Shown in pieces: positions 54,393-63,372 of a DNA stretch of 64,000 nt. Source of the DNA: a bacterium (GTDB lineage: Bacteria; Bdellovibrionota_G; JALEGL01); assembly GCA_022763185.1 (NCBI GenBank), contig JALEGL010000009.1, positions 54,432-118,431 on the forward strand. Direction: 5' to 3'. The translations under genes were made by a program, and so were the position numbers. The notes below the pieces were generated by a model. That model was not told the origin of the DNA. It worked only from the letters and a program-made list of their open reading frames with translations, and did no database searches. Each line of letters starts with the position of its first letter. Position 1 is the first letter of the stretch.

Positions 54393-55607
54393 TTAACAGT
54401 TACCTTCATCTGGCTTGAAAGTAATTTTAATTTGATCTCCTGCTTCACCAGCGCTTTGAGCATTGATGGTAATCCGTGTAAGCTCATCACCTGTATTGGC
54501 AACCTTAATGCTAACGTTATACTCAGTATCACTCAACACGCTGCCTGCCACTTTGACTTCTAGGTTGTCATCTTCACAAGCTTTTTGCGAAAGGTCAAAC
54601 ACGGTTAAAATTTGCGCCGCTTGCGATGCACCTTGTGCAACCGGTTCCAATGCTTGGTTAAAGGTATCTTGCGCTGCTGGACTTGAATCAGCTGCCTGCG
54701 CCAAACTTAAAGGAACATACTCACCGTTGAGTATATCAATGGCTTGATTGTACCCATGGGTAATTTGACCTGTACCATCACCGGATTGTCGAATACCAAT
54801 CAAGGCGTAATAGGTTTGCAACGTCCCTTGGAAACTTGTTACAGCATTGGTGATGGTTGTACTATCCCAGATGCGAACACCTGTAGAAAGGTCACTGTAA
54901 AAATCATAGCGGAATCTGGCTTCTGAACAGCTTGATTCGGCTAAACCCATGGGCGTTAAATCAAAGTCGACTCCGTTGCATGATGCAGTTCCATTGGATT
55001 CAGAATAATCATTCTCATCAGCAACAAAAATGGTAGCAAAGGCCGCATTGTCTCTAAAAAAGCCATTGCTGACGTAAGTACCTCTTTGCGATCCAACAGC
55101 TCTCAACAGAGCCATCAAACCGCCTTCACCATCTGTACCGGTTAGGTTATCAATGGCCACTTGAAAGTTATCACTGACGGCTGAAACCATACCAACTGTG
55201 CTGGCAAAATCGGATGAACAAACAACTGGTGACTGCATTGAGTTATTGAGCAAGTGATTGGTAGGACTGTCTTCTGGGTAAGCGTAAGAAATACCCACAC
55301 ATAGGTCTACATCTTCATTATCCACAATTTCTCCCACAAAATCACTAAGGGCAGACTGAACGGCTTCAATTTCATCCGCCATGGATCCTGAACCGTCCAC
55401 AATAAACAAAAGGTCCAGCTTTGGATCTGGCACCGCTACCTGTGTCCATGTGGATGCTAGTAAACCACCACCGGCATCAATGGTTGTATCCGGCGTGTTG
55501 ACGCCGTTTCTTCCACCAATCATAAAACCGGTTGAGTTTTCACTTAAACACGACGACATGAATGTCACCGCCGTTGCTAAAACCATTAAACTCAATTTTT
55601 TATACAT
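54393..55607 (-). CDS. VWA-domain lipoprotein
   Basis: A 404-residue lipoprotein (lipobox MSSC) with a von Willebrand A domain from about residue 60: LLFIVDGSGSM carries the DxSxS metal-ion site, followed by AVQSALSDFVGEI. A 150-residue insertion with Cys pairs (SCNGVDFD, ESSCSEARF) precedes LIGIRQSGDG. The C-terminal 90 residues form a beta-sandwich-like tail (VKVAGSVLSDTEYNVSIKVAN). Such proteins bind ligands or other surface proteins. The start at ATG 55607 has AAAGG upstream. A strong terminator follows. Confidence 0.82.
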   Translation of the reverse strand: MYKKLSLMVLATAVTFMSSCLSENSTGFMIGGRNGVNTPDTTIDAGGGLLASTWTQVAVPDPKLDLLFIVDGSGSMADEIEAVQSALSDFVGEIVDNEDVDLCVGISYAYPEDSPTNHLLNNSMQSPVVCSSDFASTVGMVSAVSDNFQVAIDNLTGTDGEGGLMALLRAVGSQRGTYVSNGFFRDNAAFATIFVADENDYSESNGTASCNGVDFDLTPMGLAESSCSEARFRYDFYSDLSTGVRIWDSTTITNAVTSFQGTLQTYYALIGIRQSGDGTGQITHGYNQAIDILNGEYVPLSLAQAADSSPAAQDTFNQALEPVAQGASQAAQILTVFDLSQKACEDDNLEVKVAGSVLSDTEYNVSIKVANTGDELTRITINAQSAGEAGDQIKITFKPDEGNC

Positions 55608-55888
55608 ACGCTCATAGCCTTTCTTTTTTTGATTCGTGCCTAATATATTCAAGATTTAGGCCAAAATCTAAGTATTTGTTTTTATTTGCTAAAAAATAAT
55701 TTTTCTTCAAATTGCCTTAAATCTGCTCTGCCTATTTTTCAGCAGTGCTTAAGTTTTGCTCACTTTTAATGTCACAGCCTGAAGTCTATTTTATACGAAT
55801 TGCCCCACTTGTTGCAAGTCTTATCAGACAATAAACCTTTAATCTTCTATTTTTTAAGAAAAGATTTTTTGACTTCCTTTATTGTTGA

Positions 55889-56887
55889 TCATTCAATTAA
55901 ACCCATTTTCAACGCTGCCCCATACCTTAACCGCTGATCTATATCTTTGCGGTTCTTTATACTCAAAATATGAACCAGTTTAATAACATGCTCCTCATTG
56001 CTTTGTATGGCTTTAGCCGTCAGTTTAGGCCAATCTGGAAACTTCATGTCAGGGTATTGCCAATCAAAATCAACCTCAATGCTGCCTGTTGTAGACAGGT
56101 AGGCAGCCAACAAAGCTTTCCACATTAAAATTCTTGCGATTTTTGGTTTTGCGGAAAACTTTTGTAGAGCTTCAAAAGCATGATGAGACGTAATGGCATG
56201 CAATAAGGTAAAATTATTATTTTGTGAAAATAGCCATAACAAGGCCGATTCAAGTTTTGAGGCCTCTAAATCATCATAGAACAGCTGTGCAGACAAGTCT
56301 TTAAACATAGGATTATGCGCTACAATGGCCATCCGTTGCGCAATATTAGGGGCCACAATTTTTTTACCTTGGTTAAAGTCTTGCTCCCTAAAGCGCTTTA
56401 AAAGATCAAGCATGCTGACTGTGTTTGTTAGCTTTGAATCTAAACCCAAGTCCAAATAACTTGTGGCCCAACTGGCCAAACTGATCACGATCTCCTCCTT
56501 TATATTGAACCGAACAGCATAAAATAATCTGATGAGTGGATGAAAAGCTGCCGCTGCTACACCTGGCATCAGTTGATCAAAATAGTGTGCAATCATTTTG
56601 TCTTGACCCAAGTGTTGCATTTCGGTTTTAAAAAATTGAACATAGGCTGTTTCATATTCATGGTTACCCAAGTGCTCTCTCCAATTATCACTTGCAATCT
56701 TTAATGAAGATGCTGATTTTGCTCTAAGTTTTGCCGCACTTTTTTGATAAAAACTTTCTAAGCGTTTATCGCTGGCCCCCATTTCTTTAAGAGCAAGTAA
56801 AGCCATGGGGGTATGGGTATAGAGTTGGGTTTTATAATAGGTGCTGTATTGAGCATTATGTTTTTGAATCAATCTCTGCGCTAACAT
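55889..56887 (-). CDS. Questin oxidase-like protein (DUF4243)
   Basis: A 332-residue helical protein with features of the questin oxidase family: THTPMALLALKEMGASDKRLESFY at the N terminus, LGNHEYETAYVQFF, and PGVAAAAFHPLIRLFYAVRF. A late HAITSHHAFEAL carries conserved His residues. The fungal founder opens an anthraquinone ring; bacterial members are uncharacterised. It is divergent from the ATP-grasp gene across 152 bases and may share its regulation. Confidence 0.72.
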   Translation of the reverse strand: MLAQRLIQKHNAQYSTYYKTQLYTHTPMALLALKEMGASDKRLESFYQKSAAKLRAKSASSLKIASDNWREHLGNHEYETAYVQFFKTEMQHLGQDKMIAHYFDQLMPGVAAAAFHPLIRLFYAVRFNIKEEIVISLASWATSYLDLGLDSKLTNTVSMLDLLKRFREQDFNQGKKIVAPNIAQRMAIVAHNPMFKDLSAQLFYDDLEASKLESALLWLFSQNNNFTLLHAITSHHAFEALQKFSAKPKIARILMWKALLAAYLSTTGSIEVDFDWQYPDMKFPDWPKLTAKAIQSNEEHVIKLVHILSIKNRKDIDQRLRYGAALKMGLIE

Positions 56888-57024
56888 GTTCTGATCTTAA
56901 GCGATTAAGAGAAAATGTTTTAACTTTTTATTTCTATGACACCATAGAAAGATACTATCAACAATCAACACCACAGTATGTCCGTTGAATTTGAATATTT
57001 TTCTTTGCTTAAAGTCTTATTTCC

Positions 57025-57042
57025 TATACCTTTTGCACTGTG
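57025..57042 (+). promoter_or_regulatory. Candidate leaderless promoter -10 for the ATP-grasp gene
   Basis: TATACC at 57025-57030 is nine bases before the GTG start, with no Shine-Dalgarno between. The -35 region is not convincing. Confidence 0.3.
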
Positions 57043-58473
57043 AATCGCTCTATTGAATGCATTGCGCCCAACAGCTTTGAACAAGAACATCACTTTTATC
57101 CCAAAGCCCTCAATGCTCAACTGCATCCCATGGTAAGTTATTTTTTTAACATGAGCCATGAACGGATCATCAAACGTTACAAGCACTTAAATCCAAAAGT
57201 TGACTCAGAGGTTTTAAGTCAGATGTTAAGCTACAAATGTAAATATTATTTTTGGGGTGGCTCGGATTTGTTTTACGTGACCACCGAATCCGGCAATAAA
57301 AAAATGGTGGTTTTGGAAACCAACTCATGCCCTTCTGGACAAAAATCCATGCCGCAGCGGGGTGATGAATCCGACGAGTATCGCGGCTATCGTTTTCTGA
57401 TCCAACAGTCTTTTTTACCCTTGCTTAAAAAAAAGCGTTTGATTGATGGGGCTTTGGCGGTGATTTACGATAAAAACTACATGGAAGTTTCTGGTTATGC
57501 TGCTGCCTTAGCTGACTTGACCCAAGAAAAGGTTTATCTGGTTCCTTTTTACTCAGATGATGATCAAAACAATGTCTGGATGGATGACGGTGTTTTAACA
57601 ATCAATAGCCATCAAGGAAAAAATATCCCTATTCGGGCGGCATTTAGGTATGTCACGCAAAAACCCTGGAACCGAATTCCACCCATTTGCAAAACTTTGA
57701 TTTACAATTCCACCTTAATTTGTCTTGCCGGCGGAAGAAATAAACTCTTGGCCAACAAAGCCTATGAACTGTTTAATTCTGAACTGGCAGGCACGGGGTT
57801 AAAAATCAATACGCCTGAAACCATTAAAGATGTTTATAAAACTGAAGTTCCTTTATGGGTCAAACGTTTTGGCGGCAAGGCCGTGATTAAAATTCCCTAC
57901 AGCAATGCCGGACAAGGCGTATTTACCATCACCAATGATGACGAGCTTGCCAACTTTATGCAGCAAGAGCATGCCTACGATCAGTTCATTGTGCAAAGCC
58001 TCATTGGTCATTATGCCTGGAGCTCCAATAGCGCGCAAGGCAAGTATTTTCACGTGGGCACCTTGCCCAATAAAAAAGGCAATATCTATATTGCTGACCT
58101 ACGCATGATGGTTTGCGCTTCAGACACAGGCTTTTCTCCTTGTGCGCTCTACGCAAGACGGGCTAAAAAACCTCTGGAAGCCTCGTTTAGTGGCAACAGT
58201 TGGGATGTCTTGGGCACCAATCTTTCTATTAAACTGGAAAACAATCAATGGTCTTCCGATACATCACGTTTGATGCTATTGGATAGAAAAGATTTTAACA
58301 TGTTGGGTATAGGCATGGATGACTTGATTGAAGGCTATATTCAAACCCTGTTAACCATCATAGCCATTGATAAAATGGCAAAAAATTTAGTGAACAAAAA
58401 AGGTCAGTTTAGGATGAAATTGTTCAAGTCTCTGGACAACGATGCTTCCTTGCTCAAGGAGATTTGTATTTAA
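57040..58473 (+). CDS. ATP-grasp fold ligase-like protein
   Basis: A 477-residue cytosolic protein. A central FGGKAVIKIPYSNAGQGVFTI segment matches the ATP-grasp nucleotide-binding strand-loop, followed by EHAYDQFIVQSLIGHY (hinge) and IYIADLRMMV. An N-terminal VVLETNSCPSGQKSMPQ resembles the RimK/ATP-grasp amidoligase groups found with aspartoacylase-like peptidases. I infer formation of an amide or peptide bond using ATP. The substrate is unknown. It abuts the next gene (stop 58473, start 58474). The GTG start lacks a ribosome site but has TATACC nine bases upstream. Confidence 0.72.
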   Translation: MNRSIECIAPNSFEQEHHFYPKALNAQLHPMVSYFFNMSHERIIKRYKHLNPKVDSEVLSQMLSYKCKYYFWGGSDLFYVTTESGNKKMVVLETNSCPSGQKSMPQRGDESDEYRGYRFLIQQSFLPLLKKKRLIDGALAVIYDKNYMEVSGYAAALADLTQEKVYLVPFYSDDDQNNVWMDDGVLTINSHQGKNIPIRAAFRYVTQKPWNRIPPICKTLIYNSTLICLAGGRNKLLANKAYELFNSELAGTGLKINTPETIKDVYKTEVPLWVKRFGGKAVIKIPYSNAGQGVFTITNDDELANFMQQEHAYDQFIVQSLIGHYAWSSNSAQGKYFHVGTLPNKKGNIYIADLRMMVCASDTGFSPCALYARRAKKPLEASFSGNSWDVLGTNLSIKLENNQWSSDTSRLMLLDRKDFNMLGIGMDDLIEGYIQTLLTIIAIDKMAKNLVNKKGQFRMKLFKSLDNDASLLKEICI

Positions 58474-59496
58474 ATGACAGCCATAAAAATCATAAAAACC
58501 AAAGAAGATTTAAACATTTCTTCACTCAAGCGTGGAGAAATTCATCGTTTGCATATTCAATTGTCCGATAACGCTTTGGGTGTGCCCTGGCGCATACCGG
58601 TGATTATTTTACGCGGCGCCCATAAAGGTCCTACCGTAGGTATCACCGCAGCTTTGCATGGCGATGAACTCAATGGTATTTCCACCATTTTTAAACTCAC
58701 TGAGAAAATTGATCCCAAACAGCTGTCTGGAACTCTGGTTTTGGTCCCCATCAGCAATACACCGGGTTATCTCATGAACCAACGTTATTTTTCTGACAAC
58801 CAAGACCTTAATCGCATTATGCCAGGCAAAGCTGTGGGTAAAACCAGTCAGCTTTATGCCCACTACTTTATAAAAAAACTGGTGAGCAAGTTTGATTATT
58901 TACTGGATTTGCACACAGCCAGCCATGGACGCGTCAACAGTTTGTACATTAGAGCAGATTTAGAAAACGATGCTTGTCGGACTTTGGCCTATCTACAAAA
59001 CCCACATATCATTGTGCAAAAATATGACGTGGAGGGTACCCTGCGGGCCTGGGCCAATGACAATAATATCCCAGCCATCACCATTGAAATTGGCAACCCC
59101 AACGCTTTTCAACACAATCTGATTGATGAAACCTTAGAAGGTATTTTAAATACTTTGCGCCATTTTCATATGATTAAAGGGAAAGTCAAAGACATGATTC
59201 ATGAAAGCACCATTTGCGATCACTCTTTTTGGATTTACTCTACCCGCGGCGGCATTGTTGATGTTTTGCCGCAACTCACCGATGAAGTCAAGGCCGGCCA
59301 AGTCATTGCCCATGTATACAATGTGTTTGGCGAAATAAAAGAAAAAGTGGTCAGCGAAAAAGCTGGCATTGTGATTGGTAAAAATGTGATCCCCAACTGC
59401 GATGCCGGATCACGTTTATTGCATTTGGGTGTGGACTACATCAAACCCAAAGCCAACAATATCCCTGGCAATACCGCATACAGTACCAAAGCATGA
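58474..59496 (+). CDS. Succinylglutamate desuccinylase / aspartoacylase family hydrolase
   Basis: Zinc amidohydrolase of the AstE/AspA group (M14-like), 340 residues. Zinc ligands are His62 and Glu65 in LHGDELNG and His147 in DLHTAS; the ITIEIGNPNAF segment holds a catalytic Glu. A C-terminal beta-rich domain (GGIVDVLPQLTDEVKAGQVIAHVYNVFGE) is typical of the family. It starts at the base after the ATP-grasp stop and overlaps the kinase gene by four bases. The pair could join and trim an N-acyl amino acid or peptide. Confidence 0.88.
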   Translation: MTAIKIIKTKEDLNISSLKRGEIHRLHIQLSDNALGVPWRIPVIILRGAHKGPTVGITAALHGDELNGISTIFKLTEKIDPKQLSGTLVLVPISNTPGYLMNQRYFSDNQDLNRIMPGKAVGKTSQLYAHYFIKKLVSKFDYLLDLHTASHGRVNSLYIRADLENDACRTLAYLQNPHIIVQKYDVEGTLRAWANDNNIPAITIEIGNPNAFQHNLIDETLEGILNTLRHFHMIKGKVKDMIHESTICDHSFWIYSTRGGIVDVLPQLTDEVKAGQVIAHVYNVFGEIKEKVVSEKAGIVIGKNVIPNCDAGSRLLHLGVDYIKPKANNIPGNTAYSTKA

Positions 59497-60242
59497 AAAC
59501 AAGCAAAACACCTGCAATCCTCAATGCCTTTGATTTTGAAGATGGAAAAATAATTTCATCCAAGTATCAACTGGTTAAAAAACTGGGAGAAGGTTGGGAA
59601 GGTGAAGTTTATTTGGTCAAAGAATTGGACACCAATATAGAGCGCGCGGCCAAGTTTTTTTATCCGCACAGAAACCTCAACAATAAAACCGTAAAAAGCT
59701 ATGCTAAAAAATTGCATAAGTTAAGAAACTGCAGTGCTCTGATTCAATACATTAACAAAGAAAGTTTTAGATTTAAAAAACACAGCATTCAATATTTACT
59801 ATCAGATTTTATTGACGGAGGCTCAGTCCAGGCCTATTTAAAAAAGTTTCATCCAAGAGGCATGCCTTACTATCAAGCTTTGCATCTTTTTTACGCCATT
59901 GTTTGTGCATGTGAGGAAATTCATAAACACAAAGAGTGGCATGGTGATTTGCACCTGGAAAACATCATGCTGCAACAGTCTGGACTGCGGTATGATATAA
60001 AATTGATTGATATCTTTCACACTGCGCACAGTCCCAATGACAAAGGCAGTCCTTTAGAAGACTTATATGACATTTGTAATATCTTATACGAATTGATTGG
60101 CGGCGCAAAGCGCTACGCCAAACAACCGCAAATCATCAAAAATATTTGTTGTGGGCGTAAAAAAACTTTGATTAAAAAAAAATTTAAAAACACCCGCACG
60201 CTCAAGGATTTTTTAGAAAGCCAAGCTTGGGAAGTATTTTAA
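59493..60242 (+). CDS. Small protein kinase (Ser/Thr kinase fold)
   Basis: A 249-residue eukaryotic-type kinase domain with no membrane segment: glycine loop LGEGWEGEVY, Lys54 in AAKFF, catalytic HGDLHLENIM (Asp152), and DIF (Asp173) in place of DFG. The activation segment is short. It overlaps the hydrolase stop as ATGA, so it is made together with the ATP-grasp and hydrolase proteins. It may regulate them or phosphorylate their small-molecule product. The HGD and DIF variants resemble APH-like/bacterial kinases. Confidence 0.82.
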   Translation: MKTSKTPAILNAFDFEDGKIISSKYQLVKKLGEGWEGEVYLVKELDTNIERAAKFFYPHRNLNNKTVKSYAKKLHKLRNCSALIQYINKESFRFKKHSIQYLLSDFIDGGSVQAYLKKFHPRGMPYYQALHLFYAIVCACEEIHKHKEWHGDLHLENIMLQQSGLRYDIKLIDIFHTAHSPNDKGSPLEDLYDICNILYELIGGAKRYAKQPQIIKNICCGRKKTLIKKKFKNTRTLKDFLESQAWEVF

Positions 60243-60277
60243 TTGCACTATACATTTTTTAAGTTTTTAGAGGTACC

Positions 60278-61036
60278 ATGCCCCAGTCTTTAAACCATAA
60301 AACAATTTTAATTACTGGTGCCAGTAAAGGCATTGGTCAAGCGGCTGCTTACCATTTGGCCGAACGGGGTGCAGAAGTTATTTTATTTGCTCGCAGCGAA
60401 AAAGCTTTAGAAACAATTGCGGCCGAAATTCCTAACAGCCACTTTTTTGTTGGGGATGTCTCAAAAAGCAAAGATGTCAAAGCTGCCATCGACCTTGCAG
60501 TAAAAAAAACCGGGCGTTTAGATGTTCTAATCAACAATGCCGGCATCATTGATCCAGTAGCTACACTCGCTGACTCCGAGCCGGATGCCTGGAGTAAGGT
60601 CATTGATGTGAATGTGAAAGGGGTGTATTACGGCCTTAAATACGCCATTCCGCATTTATTAAAACACAAAGGAACGGTTATCAACATAAGCTCTGGCGCT
60701 GCCAGAAGCGCTTTAGAAGGCTGGAGCCATTATTGCTCCAGCAAAGCCGCTGTTTTTTCTTTAACCCAATGCGCGCATAAAGAATATGCTAAGCAAGGTC
60801 TAAGAGTTATAGGTTTAAGTCCCGGTACCGTGGCCACCGATATGCAAAAAACCATCAAAGACTCAGGCCTTAACCCCGTCAGTCAACTGGACTGGAGCAC
60901 CCATATTCCACCGCAGTGGGTGGCGCAAGCCATGGCTTTCCTTTGTGGTTCTGGCGGGGATGCTTACCTTGGCCAAGATTTCTCGCTTAAAAGCAACGAA
61001 GGTAGAAAAGCTGTAGGACTGCCGCTAATTTCTTAA
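60278..61036 (+). CDS. Short-chain dehydrogenase/reductase
   Basis: NAD(P)-dependent oxidoreductase of 252 residues with the classical SDR motifs: TGASKGIGQ cofactor loop, NNAG, catalytic Ser (NISSGAARS), then Tyr and Lys in HYCSSKAA and a PGTVATDM segment. A GAGG ribosome site lies five bases before the ATG. It follows the kinase gene after 35 bases and may belong to the same operon. Substrate unknown. Confidence 0.93.
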   Translation: MPQSLNHKTILITGASKGIGQAAAYHLAERGAEVILFARSEKALETIAAEIPNSHFFVGDVSKSKDVKAAIDLAVKKTGRLDVLINNAGIIDPVATLADSEPDAWSKVIDVNVKGVYYGLKYAIPHLLKHKGTVINISSGAARSALEGWSHYCSSKAAVFSLTQCAHKEYAKQGLRVIGLSPGTVATDMQKTIKDSGLNPVSQLDWSTHIPPQWVAQAMAFLCGSGGDAYLGQDFSLKSNEGRKAVGLPLIS

Positions 61037-61104
61037 TAAGCGAATAGCGCTTAATATTTATCTTTAAAGATCTTAAAGTGATTTTGTTTATTGTTTTTTT
61101 TATG

Positions 61105-61122
61105 TATAGTCTTGCTACTATG
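61105..61122 (+). promoter_or_regulatory. Candidate -10 of the hibernation-factor gene
   Basis: TATAGT at 61105-61110 lies nine bases before the ATG, with a TTGTTT-type -35 about 15-16 bases upstream. The transcript would be nearly leaderless. Confidence 0.4.
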
Positions 61123-61431
61123 CAAATTATGATCAATTCCGATAGCAGTGTTAATGTTGATGAAAGAGTTCAAGAGTATGTAACCGACACAACCCATAAT
61201 GCTCTTGCCCGCTTTGAGACCAACATCACCACGCTGAAAGTACACCTGAGTGATGAAGCCAATAAAAAGAGTCACCGTATCTTTAAGTGTAACCTAGAAG
61301 CACGTTTAGAACACATGAAACCCACCGCTGTTAGTGCTGAGTCTGATAATCTGGATGCCGCTATCGATGATGCCCTGGTTAAATTAACCCATCACCTTGA
61401 TCGGGCTTTAGGGAAAATAAAGTCACATTGA
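61120..61431 (+). CDS. hpf: Ribosome hibernation factor, short HPF/RaiA family
   Basis: A protein of about 103 residues with the S30EA/HPF fold: QIMINSDSSVNVDERVQEYVTDTTHNALARF, TLKVHLSDEANKKSHRIFKCNLEARLEH and a helical DAAIDDALVKLTHHLDRALGKIK end. The short form lacks the C-terminal dimerisation domain. It sits in the 30S decoding region and silences ribosomes in stationary phase. The ATG at 61120 is chosen; the upstream hydrophobic extension is unlikely, and a TATAGT lies nine bases before this ATG. Confidence 0.85.
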   Translation: MQIMINSDSSVNVDERVQEYVTDTTHNALARFETNITTLKVHLSDEANKKSHRIFKCNLEARLEHMKPTAVSAESDNLDAAIDDALVKLTHHLDRALGKIKSH

Positions 61432-61496
61432 TGGGCTACGCTTTTTTTAGCTTTGTCTAAGGACTTTACAACAACCTGTTTTGTAATGGTTCAGGT

Positions 61497-62249
61497 TTAT
61501 TCTTGAAGGTTGAGCTTAATCAATTCTGTGCTACGAATTTCTCCATCTGCATCACGGTACATGCCTCTGGCAATGATGCTGATATCTTTGTAAGAAAAAT
61601 AAGCATCTGAAGGCGACGGGCCCCTACCACACCACGTGGGTTCATCACTAAAATTATGATCGCCATCAAGGTCGCCAATGGCTGTAACCATCATGGTGTC
61701 ATCAACAGGAACACCGTATTCATCGGCCAACAGTAAATCTTTTTTTGCACGCATCAAATAATACGACTCTGGAAAAGAGTAAAATGGACCCACCCGTATA
61801 TTATTGGAATACTGATTGGTGGTGACTTGCTCTTGATCCGCTGCTTCGTTCAAACCTAAATATTTTGGGTGAATAAAGTAATTGTCTGTGGTGCAGGTTT
61901 GCGATACTGGATCATAGTCCAGCTCACCAATGCCGTGGTAATACAACTTTACTTTTTTACTGATGGGTTTGTACAATCTGGCTTCGTCTTGTAAACAAAC
62001 CGGCGCAAACCTAGGAACTGTTTTACATAAAACATCTCCATACTGTGAGTGCCGTATCAACATGGCTTCTTTACTGGCAAAAATCAACTCTGCATCATAA
62101 ATGGTCTTAACCAATAAAGCAGCCTCAGCTGTTTTTGCTCTTAAGACAAACCTTAGATAAGAAGGAATTGCGACTGCAGCAATTACGCCAATAATAACGA
62201 TAGAAATGGCCAGCTCAACCAGCGTAAAACCTTTATTTTTTTGGGACAC
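61497..62249 (-). CDS. Large type IV pilin-like protein (second paralogue)
   Basis: Prepilin signal KNKGFTLVELAISIVIIGVIAAVAIPSYLRFV with Glu5, cleaved after Gly. At 250 residues it is again longer than a usual pilin. The globular part has Cys pairs (DVLCKTVPRF, PVCLQD), acidic DLDGDHNFSDE and RDADGE turns that look like calcium loops, and an IIARGMYRDADGE near the end. It shares length, order of motifs and the AE...YDAELIFAS start with the protein at 18880-19671. Possibly a minor pilin or surface adhesin; no assembly genes are nearby. Confidence 0.85.
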   Translation of the reverse strand: MSQKNKGFTLVELAISIVIIGVIAAVAIPSYLRFVLRAKTAEAALLVKTIYDAELIFASKEAMLIRHSQYGDVLCKTVPRFAPVCLQDEARLYKPISKKVKLYYHGIGELDYDPVSQTCTTDNYFIHPKYLGLNEAADQEQVTTNQYSNNIRVGPFYSFPESYYLMRAKKDLLLADEYGVPVDDTMMVTAIGDLDGDHNFSDEPTWCGRGPSPSDAYFSYKDISIIARGMYRDADGEIRSTELIKLNLQE

Positions 62250-62635
62250 CTGTTATTGTAACATTTTTTCTCTCACCTACCAAATGTACCGATGCAGCCC
62301 TTATAACTTTATTTAAATTTTTACTTTAAGTCTCATAACTTACATGTTTTATACGTTTGCTTTTGGTTATTGGCACCCTCTATCAGCAGATCAAATATCA
62401 GAACCACTTTTCAAGACATAAATATTATTTATGTTTATTTATATTGCTATTTAAAAAATTTTAATTTAAAGATTGCTTTCATGACCAATACTGCTTGGCA
62501 TATTTCTTTTACTGCATTCAGCTTTTTTGCTGGATTCTTTTTCTATTTTGGCGCCTAGCGCCATACATATTTTTCCCCACACATTCATATCTTTATTGCT
62601 TTAAACCAAAACCTTAATTGTTGTTAGGAAACAAA
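62250..62635. other. Long AT-rich intergenic region
   Basis: A 386-base gap between the divergent pilin-like gene and the secreted protein gene. It should hold both promoters. A hairpin GGCGC-CTA-GCGCC lies at about 62549-62561. A 25-codon hydrophobic frame from ATG 62481 ends at the TAG inside that hairpin, with no ribosome site. Nothing else was recognised. Confidence 0.4.
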
Positions 62636-63154
62636 ATGAAATATTATTTAAAACTTTTATGTGTCGCTATAGGCTGTCTTGGCTTAACTCAAAACGCCTC
62701 AGCGCAAAATTTATTACCTTTATTGAATACAAAAGACCTGGAAATACTGATATCTCCAGATCAAAATAAGATTATCATCAATGGAAACGTCATCACCGAA
62801 GGTGTTTATAAAGACCTACCTAATCAAGAAACAACACCTTCTACTCTGGATAAAAATTACAATAACAATGATTTTTATCAAAATAGAACAATTGATGGTC
62901 ATGTTATAGAATATTTGCAAAAAAGACGTCCTTATATAGAGGACCCAAGCATGCCTTTTTTTCAAGAACAAGCTATTTATTACAACACTCAAAATGGCTG
63001 CATTACAATTATTGTCTATGATGGTTTACAAAAGCTACAGTGCAGATATGTTAACACCCTTATCAATCAAAACAACAAGGACCAACTTATTTCAAGAATG
63101 TTTGAGTATCTGTATGAAGGCTCTTACGAATATTGCCCAGATGACCCTGCCTAA
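62636..63154 (+). CDS. Secreted protein of unknown function
   Basis: A 172-residue exported protein: signal peptide (KYYLKLLCVAIGCLGLTQNASA) and a polar mature part with three cysteines (NGCIT, LQCRY, EYCPD). I do not recognise the family. The ATG at 62636 is chosen because TTAGGA lies seven bases upstream; the open frame begins six codons earlier. No partner gene is obvious on this strand. Confidence 0.65.
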   Translation: MKYYLKLLCVAIGCLGLTQNASAQNLLPLLNTKDLEILISPDQNKIIINGNVITEGVYKDLPNQETTPSTLDKNYNNNDFYQNRTIDGHVIEYLQKRRPYIEDPSMPFFQEQAIYYNTQNGCITIIVYDGLQKLQCRYVNTLINQNNKDQLISRMFEYLYEGSYEYCPDDPA

Positions 63155-63372
63155 GTGTTGTACTTTTAATGGATACTGTTCAATAAAACAAAAAATATTT
63201 GCGGATTGCTTTGTCACAATAGAGAAAGCAACCCGTTTTTTGAGATTGCTATTGTTTTCTGTGCTAGGGTCTAACGGTAAATATATGGCACAGAGTTTTA
63301 AAGTTAATTTTCTTAATTGTTAAATGCTCAACAATAATCCAAGTACTTAAGCTTTAATGTTTTTTCATCGAT

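Noticed and set aside
62481-62558. 25-codon hydrophobic mini-gene
   Set aside because: No ribosome site and no context. The composition is what AT-rich DNA gives by chance; recorded only as a possibility.
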